Part shown: positions 11,871-22,899 of the stretch, piece by piece
Numbering within the stretch: position 1 is the first letter of the stretch
How the letters are laid out: each line of letters starts with the position of its first letter
NCBI GenBank assembly: GCA_032622095.1
Contig: CP136064.1
Span: 183,810,209-183,874,208, forward strand
DNA from: Siphonodentalium dalli
Taxonomy: Eukaryota > Mollusca > Scaphopoda > Gadilida > Siphonodentaliidae
Direction: 5' to 3'
Length of the DNA stretch: 64,000 nucleotides
The notes under the pieces: generated by a model
Database searches by the model: none
Seen by the model: only the letters and a program-made list of their open reading frames with translations
Told to the model about the DNA's origin: nothing
Translations under genes and position numbers: made by a program

Positions 11871-12339
11871 GGTATAGCTATATATGTTTGTTTATATATA
11901 TACTGCAGTACGTCACTAGGCCATAAGTTTATAGATCACGTTAAGTGTGCATGCAGATACACCAATAAAGTTGCCCTTCCTGTAAAAAGTTGCCATTCCT
12001 TGTGTATCAAAAATCCGCGGAATATGGCGATCTATAATGTTCATATTACCGATTGAGCCACCGAGAGCATGCATGACATTGTGTCTTGATTCTGGCCGGG
12101 AACACGTACATGCGCCCCGTATAGACTCAACAGAGTGTTTCAACCTTATATATAGTGACTTAGTCAAGAACAACTCGGCCCTGATGGATTCATGATTTAT
12201 AATGGGTTATAAGGTTTTACACTATAAGTAATGGATGACTCTATCGACTGATATCGTTTGAAATGAATTTTTTAAGTGATAGCAATTTCACCTCGTCTAT
12301 ATATAATGAAGCGTATTTATTGTCGTATAGACACATACT
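11871..12339. other. No gene recognised
   Basis: AT-rich sequence. Overlapping open frames on both strands (about 11868-12173) have no motif and are treated as chance. Confidence 0.4.
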
Positions 12340-12962
12340 GTAAATACCATTATGGTACAGTGTCGATTTTCCAGGCAAGGGGTATGTTCAAGCTGAAAGA
12401 AATGTCAATATGTCATCTTATCCCATCAAGGTGAGTGAAGTGTCAGAATAACTAGTCGACGGAATAACCAATTGAAATAATGGACCGTTGGAATAATTAT
12501 AAGTATAGATAGAACAGAACGACACAAATGTCTGAACTGGTTAACCTTATTGTATTGAGTGTGTTGTGATGACACACAGCGAGTACATTTGGCCGCGTTC
12601 ACCCACTCGTAAATTTTCAATGTATTCTTCTTTTTGCGAGCAGTTCTTATAGAAAGCTATAATTGTCAGATAACGAAGGAAAACCTGGATATAAAATGCT
12701 TATGTACCAAAACTATAATACGTAATAAATAAAAACTCCGTATATATTGTTCGGCCTGTGGTGATCGATGCCACCGGAATTTGCCTGTAAATAGCATGCA
12801 ATTATATCGTAAGAAATACCAAGAATCAATCATACATGCATTTGAAAGCAAAATTATGCTAGTGGCGCTGTTACTAGTGAAACTATACAGAAATTTTACT
12901 CTTCGAGTCATTAGATTTCATGCGCATGCTGCCGTTCATATTCATGACACCAACTATGGTTC
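12340..12962. repeat. Duplicated segment, intact copy (holds the empty insertion site)
   Basis: It aligns almost base for base with 13590-13664, then 14125-14469, then 21996-22200. Shared phrases include CATTATGGTACA, TTCAAGCTGAAAGAAATGTC and TATATTGTTCGGCCTGTGG. In this copy the sequence runs straight through GGCCTGTGGTGATCG at 12753-12767. In the other copy a 7.5 kb element sits exactly there. It is not coding as far as can be seen. Confidence 0.9.
12754..12762. other. Paralogous empty site for the large foldback element
   Basis: GCCTGTGGT occurs once here. In the duplicate it appears on both sides of the foldback element, as GCCTGTGGC at 14461-14469 and GCCTGTGGT at 21996-22004. This fits a 7-9 bp target-site duplication. 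Confidence 0.85.
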
Positions 12963-13580
12963 ATACGTGAACTCACACACCGGGTGAGAATACTCGCCCA
13001 ACGGGACATGCAATGTTATGATTTTTTGTCGACACACCTCAGAAAGTTGGTGAGTATTAAACAAATAAAACGTATCTTTCCTACCAGATGCGTTTTGGGA
13101 CATTTGGGAGAGAACCATCAATGGAATGCATTCGTCCATGTACCTAAATATAATGTGTCATATTTGTGGCCAACATATTCGAAATAATAATTTCAGTAAT
13201 TTCTCTCTTTTACTATTTCAGTCGTTTATGGGGGGGGGGGTTCTAGTCTCTCATATAGGGTATTTAGTATATCATCAGATAGATTAACATCTTCGCTTTC
13301 TCACATGACAACACAAAACCTGGGCAAATAATGTGTGGAGACCCATTCAACTAGAACATTTACACACGCTTGGGAAATACTTGTTACATATCACACCATA
13401 ATACTAACCGATTTGAGTAAATACCGACGTTTTCGCTAATGTTTAATATAAACATAATCTATCTGCAATATGAGCTCGCAAAATATCTGAATGGCTTTTA
13501 TGGCAATATTTTCACCAACCATCTGTCATCGTGTCCCGCTGTACGACGTCTTCGCCCGGTGTGTGAGTTCACGTATGACC
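12959..13580. mobile_element. Small inverted-repeat element between the duplicates
   Basis: The ends 12959-12987 and 13553-13580 are reverse complements (CATACGTGAACTCACACACC and its complement), and weaker similarity continues inwards for ~25 bp (ACGGGACATG/CGTGTCCCG). It sits exactly between the two copies of the duplicated segment. No clear target duplication and no coding frame. A run of 11 G lies inside at 13230-13240. Confidence 0.65.
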
Positions 13581-13589
13581 AGCATGATA

Positions 13590-14469
13590 ATGTATATACC
13601 ATTATGGTACAATGTCTATTTTCCAGGCATGGGGTACGTTCAAGCTGAAAGAAATGTCAATATATCATCTCAGAGCACAATCGCATTGTTACAATCGTTC
13701 CCTGATTTTTGGTAAAGCACAGCAGTTCCCAAGGCTGGCGAAGGAATAGTTATTAAGTGAGTATCCCACTGTTAGGCACACACAACTCATAACAGACAAA
13801 TCGCAAGGGTGCTTTAAAGTGGGACCAGCCCGTGTTGTTGTGGACATATCTATTCACATTCAACGGCGATCAGTGCATGTTAATCACGTTGTTGGGCGTG
13901 GCTAACCGGCTATTGCGTCCAATCGCGACCAGCGCACGGATTGTGCGTCGTGCATTAAAACACGCTCAATGGCACATTTCCAGTTGATTTCATTATGTGG
14001 GGTCAATTGTGCACATGCTCTAAGTCGATCAGAACACGCGAATAGTTCTTTACCAGAATAAATCTCGTCTTTGACTCGATTTATTCTGGTAAAGAACAAT
14101 TCGCTTGTTCTAACCCTTACTGCATGATCCCATCAAGGTGATGAGTGAAGTGTCAGAATAACTAATCGACGGAATAACCCATTGAAACAATGGACCGTTG
14201 GAATAATTATAAGTATAGATAGAACAGAACGACACAAATGTCTGAACTGGTTAATCTCATTGTATTGAGTGTGTTGTGATGACACACAGCGAGTACATTT
14301 AGCCGCGTTCACCCACTCGTAAATTTTCAATGTATTTTTCTTTGTGCAAACATTTCGTATAGAAAGATATAATTGGCAGATAACGACGGAAAACATGCAT
14401 ATAAAATGCTTATGTACCACCACTATACGTAAGAAGCAAAAACTCTGTATATATTGTTCGGCCTGTGGC
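13590..14469. repeat. Duplicated segment, interrupted copy, left part
   Basis: The copy of 12340-12753 is broken by a ~460-bp extra piece (about 13665-14124) and then, at 14470, by the large foldback element. It resumes at 21996. The 162-codon minus-strand frame across 14133-14621 spans the junction and is not a gene. Confidence 0.85.
14038..14104. repeat. Hairpin inside the extra piece
   Basis: The 27-bp arms (14038-14064 and 14078-14104) share the core TTCTTTACCAGAATAAATC and its reverse complement, with two mismatches near the base and a 13-bp loop. Confidence 0.9.
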
Positions 14470-14481
14470 GGTCCTACTAAA

Positions 14482-14550
14482 ACCCGACCGCACCCGACCG
14501 CACCCGACCGCACCCGACCGGACCCGACCGCACCCGACCGGACCGCCCCC
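14482..14550. repeat. Terminal 10-bp GC-rich tandem repeat, left
   Basis: About seven units of ACCCGACCGC or ACCCGACCGG lie immediately inside the left end. The same repeat in complement (GGTGCGGTCGGGT) occurs at 21931-21982. Confidence 0.92.
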
Positions 14551-17500
14551 AGGGGTCCGAGCGAGATGGGGTTTGAACTATCATGTAGAATGGACCCGAA
14601 TGTACCAAAGTTCCAATCCACAAGTCGATAGCTCGAACGGACACGGCACTGTTAACCCCTGACTGGCGGTCGTTTCCGCCAGGTAAGGGAAATCCAAAAA
14701 GGCGCCGACCGCACCTCCCCTGACTGCCTGACCACGGAAATGGACATTATATCATGAAGTGAATACCAATATGCATCCATGGACGATCGGACAAGTCGCT
14801 AGCTACACCGGAAGTGAATAAATTAACCCATACGCTGCTGTCGAATTCGCTATAAATGTACGCAAAAACGCCGAAATTAACACCCGCCGACCGGACCGCC
14901 CCTAGGGGTCCGAGTGAGATGGGGTTTGCACTATCGTGTACAATGGACCAGAATGTACCAAAGTTCCAATCCCCAAGTCGATAGCTCGAGCGGACACGGC
15001 ACTGTTAACCCATAACTTGCGGCCGTTTCCGCCAGGTAAGGGAAATCCAAAAAGGCGCCGACCGCACCTCCCCTGACTGCCTGACCACGGAAATGGACAT
15101 TATATCATGAAGTGAATACCAATATGCATCCATGGACGATCGGACAAGTCGCTAGCTACACCGGAAGTGAATAAATTAACCCATACGCTGCTGTCGAATT
15201 CGCTATAAATGTACGCAAAAACGCCGAAATTAACACCCGCCGACCGGACCGCCCCTAGGGGTCCGAGTGAGATGGGGTTTGCACTATCGTGTACAATGGA
15301 CCAGAATGTACCAAAGTTCCAATCCCCAAGTCGATAGCTCGAGCGGACACGGCACTGTTAACCCATAACTTGCGGCCGTTTCCGCCAGGTAAGGGAAATC
15401 CAAAAAGGCGCCGACCGCACCTCCCCTGACTGCCTGATCACGGAAATGGACATTATATCATGAAGTGAATACCAATATGCATCCATGGACGATCGGACAA
15501 GTCGCTAGCTACACCGGAAGTGAATAAATTAACCCATACGCTGCTGCCGAATTCGCTATAAATGTACGCAAAAACGCCGAAATTAACACCCGCCGACCGG
15601 ACCGCCCCTAGGGGTCCGAGTGAGATGGGGTTTACACTATCGTGTACAATGGACCAGAATGTACCAAAGTTCCAATCCCCAAGTCGATAGCTCGAGCGTA
15701 CACGGCACTGTTAACCCCTGACTGGCGGCCGTTTTCGCCAGGTACGGGAAATCCAAAAAGGCGCCGACCGCACCTCCCCTGACTGCCTGACCACGGAAAT
15801 GGACATTATATCATGAAGTGAATACCAATATGCATCCATGGACGATCGGACAAGTCGCTAGCTACACCGGAAGTGAATAAATTAACCCATACGCTGCTGC
15901 CGAATTCGCTATAAATGTACGCAAAAACGCCGAAATTAACACCCGCCGACCGGACCGCCCTAGGGGTCCGAGTGAGATGGGGTTTGCACTATCGTGTACA
16001 ATGGACCAGAATGTACCAAAGTTCCAATCCCCAAGTCGATAGCTCGAGCGGACACGGCACTGTTAACCCCTGACTGGCGGTCGTTTCCGCAGGTACGTGA
16101 AATCCAAAAAGGCGCCGACCGCACCTCCCCCGACTGCCTGACCACGGAAATGGACATTATATCATGAAGTGAATACCAATATGCATCCATGGACGATCGG
16201 ACAAGTCGCTAGCTACACCGGAAGTGAATAAATTAACCCATACGCTGCTGCCGAATTCGCTATAAATGTACGCAAAAACGCCGAAATTAACACCCGCCGA
16301 CCGGACCGCCCCTAGGGGTCCGAGTGAGATGTGGTTTACACTATCGTGTACAATGGACCAGAATGTACCAAAGTTCCAATCCCCAAGTCGATAGCTCGAG
16401 CGGACACGGCACTGTTAACCCCTAACTTGCGGCCGTTTCCGCCAGGTAAGGGAAATCCAAAAAGGCGCAGACCGCACCTCCCCTGACTGCCTGATTACGG
16501 AAATGGACATTATATCATGAAGTGAATACCAATATGCATCCATGGACGATCGGACAAGTCGCTAGCTACACCGGAAGTGAATAAATTAACCCATACGCTG
16601 CTGCCGAATTCGCTATAAATGTACGCAAAAACGCCGAAATTAACACCCGCCGACCGGACCGCCCCTAGGGGTCCGAGTGAGATGGGGTTTGCACTATCGT
16701 GTACAATGGACCAGAATGTACCAAAGTTCCAATCCCCAAGTCGATAGCTCGAGCGGACACGGCACTGTTAACCCCTAACTTGCGGCCGTTTCCGCCAGGT
16801 AAGGGAAATCCAAAAAGGCGCAGACCGCACCTCCCCTGACTGCCTGATCACGGAAATGGACATTATATCATGAAGTGAATACCAATATGCATCCATGGAC
16901 GATCGGACAAGTCGCTAGCTACACCGGAAGTGAATAAATTAACCCATACGCTGCTGCCGAATTCGCTATAAATGTACGCAAAAACGCCGAAATTAACACC
17001 CGCCGACCGGACCGCCCCTAGGGGTCCGAGTGAGATGGGGTTTGCACTATCGTGTACAATGGACCAGAATGTACCAAAGTTCCAATCCCCAAGTCGATAG
17101 CTCGAGCGGACACGGCACTGTTAACCCCTAACTTGCGGCCGTTTCCGCCAGGTAAGGGAAATCCAAAAAGGCGCCGACCGCACCTCCCCTGACTGCCTGA
17201 TCACGGAAATGGACATTATATCATGAAGTGAATACCAATATGCATCCATGGACGATCGGACAAGTCGCTAGCTACACCGGAAGTGAATAAATTAACCCAT
17301 ACGCTGCTGCCGAATTCGCTATAAATGTACGCCAAAACGCCGAAATTAACACCCGCCCACCGGACCGCCCCTAGGGGTCCGAGTGAGATGGGGTTTGCAC
17401 TATCGTGTACAATGGACCAGAATGAACCAAAGTTCCAATCCCCAAGTCGATAGCTCGAGCGGACACGGCACTGTTAACCCCTAACTTGCGGCCGTTTCCG

Positions 17501-18285
17501 CCAGGTAAGGGAAATCCAAAAAGGCGCCGACCGCACCTCCACTGACTGCCTGACCACGGCAATGGACATTATATCATGAAGTGAATACCAATATGCATCC
17601 ATGGACGATCGGACAAGTCGCTAGCTACACCGGAAGTGAATAAATTAACCCATACGCTGCTGCCGAATTCGCTATAAATGTACGCAAAAACGCCGAAATT
17701 AACACCCGCCGACCGGACCGCCCCTAGGGGTCCGAGTGAGATCGGGTTTGCACTATCGTGTACAATGGACCAGAATGTACCAAATTTCCAATCCCCAAGT
17801 CGATAGCTCGAGCGTACACGGCACTGTTAACCCCTGACTGGCGGCCGTTTCCGCCAGGTACGGGAAATCCAAAAAGGCGCCGACCGCACCTCCCCTGACT
17901 GCCTGACCACGGAAATGGACATTATATCATGAAGTGAATACCAATATGCATCCATGGACGTTCGGACAAGTCGCTAGCTTCAGCGGAAGTGAATAAATTA
18001 ACCCATACGCTGCTGCCGAATTCGCTATAAACACCGAAATTAACACCCGCCGACCACACCGCCCTAATGGGTCCGAGTGTGATGGTGTTTTCACTATCGT
18101 GCAGAATAGACCCGAATGTACCAAAGTTGCAACCCCCAAGTCGATAGCTCGAGTGGATATGGCACTGTTAACCCCTAACTTGCGACCGGTTCCACGGGTA
18201 CGCGAAATCCAAAAAGGCACAAACCGCATCTCCCCTGGTTGCACGACCACGGAAATGGACAGCATATCATGCAGCGAAAAGTGTA
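14540..18285 (+). repeat. Left arm: array of about 10.6 units of 353 bp
   Basis: The phrase CACCCGCC after CGAAATTAA starts at 14881, 15234, 15587, 15940, 16291, 16644, 16997, 17350, 17703 and 18044. The spacing is 353 except 351 once and 341 for the last unit. Central units differ by a few substitutions, such as ACTTGCGGCC versus ACTGGCGG(C/T)C. The innermost unit is clearly more diverged and has lost 12 bp. Each unit contains CCGCCCCTAGGGG, AAGTCGATAGCTCGAGC and CATCCATGGACGATCGG. 353 is not a multiple of three and frames break between units, so the array is not coding. Confidence 0.95.
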
Positions 18286-20366
18286 TTCTGGTCCTGCTAG
18301 ATCAACACCGATATTCGAAAACTTATACGAGGTGAGTGATAACATATCAATTGAGACACATATTTATGAGACCCGGAGAATTTTCTTTATGGTACATGCA
18401 AAAATATATTATAAAACAACTGAATATGTGAATGGGGGGGGGGGGGTAACCCCATGTTTATTTATTATAAAACAACATGGTTCAGGTCATGATAGTCGCA
18501 TGGGTAGTGACTTAAAGTGGTATGCTATTCAAAGCACTGCATGTGACATTGTGTATGGGTTATAGCGAGGTGTCACATTCGTCACCACGGACTTCAATTC
18601 AATTAATTTATTTATTTTGGTGAATCCCTTGTGATTATCAGTCCAGTGATTAACTAATTTACTTCGAGCTCTCGTGCGATTTACTTTTGGCGGTTTTCGT
18701 TACAATAAATAATCATGAATAATGTACATGTATCAATTGTACGTGTTTTTATAGGAATTGGTTTCGACAGTAGTTATACGAATTAATATATGCGAATTAA
18801 TTGGGATTTAAAACATGATCAGATTAAGGGATTTTAAAATCGGATTATGAACCTTGGCCTCATCCGTGGGATGAGTGCGATGCATGGCTTCGTGTACATG
18901 GCAAGAAACCCAGTCGAATGTAATTTGCAACCAATGGAATGAACCAATGATATAGTTGCATTGATATATAAAATGGTTACATTCTAAATTGTGTCAAATC
19001 GAATGCCCCTTCGTCTGCACCACCACCGGCGAAGAGGCCCAAAAAGAAAAAGACGAAGAAAAGATAGACCAAAATTGCTTTTTGTTTTTTGTTGTTATTT
19101 AAATTAAAGGCAAAAAACATGAGGGGTTAAGGAAATGGCCTTTCGGCCCTTTCGAAGATCCCGGGGTTAGCCCCCACCCCCCCCAAATCACATTCCTGTG
19201 TCAAATCGACATCTTGATCTTATCATAATGCGACCACCACGAGTTCTACCAGTTATGGTCATATATCCATGCTCTGTTTGCGACGGTGAAGCCGAAGGTA
19301 GGGAAACAATTTGATTTATATTTTTAATGTTGATATATACTAACGGAAAGTTGCTAATGCAGTTTAGATAATTACTGTTTGTTTCTCCGTTATTCGCGAA
19401 TTTATTGTTATGATGTTTGGTATTATCTGATTATTCGCATAGTAAAGCATGACACAAAATATATTTTTGTACGAATGATTTTGATTGAGTCGAATATTGA
19501 TTGGACAAGCTAACTAACGGAATTGTATGTTCGAGCAATCATAACCTATTTTCTCAGTCTGGAAATTCCAACATTCGAATAGTCTATGATATTATTTGTG
19601 AAATCCAATTGTTTGAAATGTTGCCAACATGTCAGCCATTTAATTTTATATTGTCCAACAATCCATAACGATACGTATATCGGCCAATAAAGCGAATGCG
19701 ATTAACAATTTGTCTATACCATATATCAATGTTTTTTCAATTTGCTCACATTACCATTCGATGCGCTGAATTATTCCTGTAAAACAGTTTGTGGTTACAA
19801 CACGTGTTGCGGTACGGGTAGCTATATAGATTCCAGTAACCGTATCGAACGGAGAAACGAATATTTATTTCTGAACTACATATTTACTCTCCAGTAGCCA
19901 ACTAAATTTTGTATTGACGACTGGCATGCCGATATCAATAACTCGAAACTATACGAAATATATTGACCGAGTGCAATAAATTCCATTTAAAGTCGAGATT
20001 TAGCTAGCGAGGCTCGAATCGAATTTAGTGGACGAGGTTAATAAATTGCGTATTGAATCTGATTGAATTGCGACGAATTTGATACCCATCTTTATCACTT
20101 AATCACATTGTAGCGTGGGAAAACGACCCAAAGACGGCTGGGGTTAAACAATTCATAATGATTTCTTTATCACAACCAAAGAGGAAGTAAAGACATGTGC
20201 ATTAAAGAAAAAATAACTCAACTCAACTCATTCAATTATGCAATATCATTATGATATTCCAATTAACACATGACAGTTACATATATGATGGTTGTTACGG
20301 TGCATTACATGTATGTTCAGTTCAACGTGTGTGTGTTTGTGGGGGTGCTTAGAAAACAATATTTGT
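18286..20366. other. Core of the foldback element, no transposase seen
   Basis: AT-richer, apparently single-copy sequence between the arrays. Possible exon-like pieces: a short frame starting MQRKVYSGPARS at about 18270, inside the last array unit, ends at a good splice donor (GAG|GTGAGT near 18330). A basic tail, PPPAKRPKKKKTKKR then stop, is encoded at about 19025-19067. No acceptor sites joining them are visible and no transposase signature was recognised. A 13-G run lies at 18434-18446. The 108-codon frame at 18239-18565 crosses the G run and is not convincing. Confidence 0.6.
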
Positions 20367-21930
20367 TCGCCTTTTTGGATTTCCCGTACCTGGCAGAAAC
20401 GGCCGCAAGTCAGGGGTTAACAGTGCCGTGTCTGCTCGATGTATCGACTTGGGGATTGGAACTTTGGTACATTCGGGTCCATTCTACACGATGGTGCAAA
20501 CCCCATCTCGCTCGGACCCTAGGGGCGGTCCGGTGTTAATTTCGGCGTTTTTGCGTACATTTATAACGAATTCGGCAGCAGCGTATGGGTTAATTTATTC
20601 ACTTTCGCTGCAGCTAGCGACTTGTCCGATCGCCCATGGATGCATATGGGTATTCACTTCATGATATAATGTCCATTTCCGTGGTTAGGCAGTCAGGGGA
20701 GGTGCGGTCGGCGCCTTTTTGGATTTCACGTACCTGGCGGAAACGGCCGCAAGTCAGGGGTTAACAGTGCCATGTCCGCTCGAGCTATCGACTTGGGAAT
20801 TGGAACTTTGGTACATTCGGGTCCATTCTACACGATAGTACAAACCCCATCTCGCTCGGACCCCTAGGGGTGGTCCGGTCGGCGGGTGTTAATTTCGGCG
20901 TTTTTGCGTACATTTATAGCGAATTCGGCAGCAGCGTATGGGTTAATTTATTCACTTCAGCTTCAGCTAGCGACTTGTCCGATCGTCCATGGATGCATAT
21001 TGGTATTCACTTCATGATATAATGTCCATTTCCGTGGTCAGGCAGTCAGGGGAGGTGCGGTCGGCGCCTTTTTGGATTTCCCGCACCTGGCGGAAACGGC
21101 CGCAAGTCAGGGGTTAACAGTGTCGTGTCCGCTCGAGCTATCGAATTGGGGATTGGAACTTTGTACATTCGGGTCCATTGTACACGATAGTGCAAACCCC
21201 ATCTCGCTAGGACCCCTAGGGGCGGTCCGGTCGGCGGGTGTTAATTTCGGCGTTTTTGCGTACATTTATAGCGAATTCGGCAGCAGCGTATGGGTTAATT
21301 TATTCACTTCCGCTGCAGCTAGCGACTTGTCCGATCGCCCATGGATGCATTTGATTATTCACTTCATGATATAATGTCAATTTTCGTGGTCAGGCAGTCA
21401 GGGGAGGTGCGGTCGGCGCCTTTTTGGATTTCCCGCACCTGGCGGAAACGGCCGCCAGTCAGGGGTTAACAGTGCCTTGTCCGTTCGAGCTATCGACTTG
21501 GGGGTTGGAACTTTGGTACATTCTGGTCCATTGTACACGATAGTGCAAACCCCATCTCGCTAGGACTCCTAGGGGCGGTCCGGTCGGCGGGTGTTAATTT
21601 CGGCGTTTTTGCGTACATTTATAGCGAATTCGGCAGCAGCGTATGGGTTAATTTATTCACTTCCGGTGTAGCTAGCGACTTGTCCGATCGCCCATGGATG
21701 CATTTGCTTATTCACTTCATGATATAATGTCCATTTCCGTGGTCAGGCAGTCAGGGAAGGTGCGGTCGGCGCCTTTTTGGATTTCCCTTACCTGGCGGAA
21801 ACGGCCGCAAGTTAGGGGTTAACAGTGCCGTGTCCGCTCGAACTATCGACTTGGGGATTGGAACTTTGGTACATTCGGGTCCATTCTACATGATAGTGCA
21901 AACCCCATCTCGCTCGGACCCCTGGGGGCG
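20367..21930 (-). repeat. Right arm: inverted array of about 4.6 units of 353 bp
   Basis: These are the same unit as the left array on the opposite strand. The phrase GCCTTTTTGGATTTCC begins at about 20369, 20713, 21066, 21418 and 21771 (spacing 344, 353, 352, 353). Again the innermost unit is the most diverged in length. The right arm has fewer than half the units of the left arm. Confidence 0.93.
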
Positions 21931-21982
21931 GTCCGGTCGGGTGCGGTCGGGTCCGGTCGGGTGCGGTCGGGTGCGGTCGGGT
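21931..21982. repeat. Terminal 10-bp GC-rich tandem repeat, right
   Basis: Five units of GTGCGGTCGG or GTCCGGTCGG, the complement of the left terminal repeat, end just before GTTTTAGTAGGACC. Confidence 0.92.
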
Positions 21983-21995
21983 TTTAGTAGGACCC

Positions 21996-22200
21996 GCCTG
22001 TGGTGATCGATGCCACCGGAATTTGCCTGTAAATAGCACGCAATTATCTCGTAAGAATCAATCATAGGCCATACATGTATTTGAAATCAAATGCTAGTGG
22101 CACTGCATGTTACATGTGAAACAATACAGAAATTTTACTCTTCGAGTCATTAGATTTCATACGCATGCTGCCGTTCATATTCATGACACCAAATATGGTA
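21996..22200. repeat. Duplicated segment, interrupted copy, right part
   Basis: It matches 12754-12962 (CCACCGGAATTTGCCTGTAA, CTTCGAGTCATTAGATTTCA) and restores colinearity with the intact copy after the foldback element is removed. Confidence 0.9.
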
Positions 22201-22383
22201 TTCGTGTGTGTATCACAAATCACTATACCTTATTCGTATTTAAATTGGCGCAGTACTATTTTTCGCTCAGTTTTAAATTCGCGCACTTTGAATTTGCGCA
22301 CCCATAGTCCAGGAGATATTGGTCGACCTCTGCACCCCCCCCCCACCAGGACTTAACTTCATCCCACTAATTTTCTTCCTTAA

Positions 22384-22862
22384 AGGTACTCAATCCGAAC
22401 AGAGGGTCCCCATCTCAACAGATTCCAACAACAACAATCCGATCAGAGGGTCCTATATTACTATTTCTTTGGCTTTGGGGGTAAAAAATATTTGATTCGA
22501 GTCGAGGAACCCATCAAACAAAGCTCAGAGTTATTAGATATTGATTTTTGAAATTTGTTATGTTCTCGAGATGAGTACTAATAATTGCCGTCAATTTCGT
22601 ATCCTGCTCGAGATTTATAAACCAAAACTCTATTCAAACAGACAAGGATGGATAACTCTAAAATCAAGTGGTAATAATAACGCAATTTTGACTGAGATCT
22701 GGGCCAGAAAGTATTCCCGATAATGAAAAATAATAGATTTCTAAAATTGATATCTAACAAATCTGAGCTTTGATGGGTGACTTCCTCGACTCGAATCAAA
22801 TATTTTTGACCCCCGAAGCCATTGAAATAGTAATTGAGAGGAGTTTTATCGGATTGAGTACC
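22384..22862. mobile_element. TTAA-flanked MITE, family A copy 2
   Basis: Ends AGGTACTCAATCCG and complement with TTAA at 22380-22383 and 22863-22866; one T has been lost at the right end. The interior is nearly identical to 61326-61805. The frames at 22541-22799 are repeat-derived and not genes. Confidence 0.9.
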
Positions 22863-22899
22863 TTAAAATGTCTCCTCTAATTTTTTTCACTTGTTAACA

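Larger units (their letters stand above)
14470..21995. mobile_element. 7.5 kb foldback transposon with 353-bp unit arms (K)
   Basis: The extreme ends are inverted: GGTCCTACTAAAACCCGACC from 14470, and its complement ending at 21994/21995. Next come short GC-rich tandem repeats (units ACCCGACCGC), then arrays of a 353-bp unit: about 10.6 units on the left and 4.6 units inverted on the right, around a ~2.1 kb AT-richer core. The flanks carry a 7-9 bp duplication (GCCTGTGG plus one base), and the intact paralogue at 12340-12962 shows the empty site. Long arms made of tandem repeats are the architecture of foldback elements such as Drosophila FB, which makes 9-bp duplications, and Galileo. Assignment to a superfamily is not possible without a transposase, and none was recognised in the core. 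Confidence 0.88.

Noticed and set aside
14133-14621. A 162-codon minus-strand frame with Gly/Arg-rich repeats
   Set aside because: It crosses the junction between host sequence and the foldback element, and its repetitive part is the 10-bp GC repeat.
15960-18265. Recurring frames in the 353-bp array
   Set aside because: Units are 353 bp, not a multiple of three, and the frames end at different points in each unit. They are shadows of the repeat.
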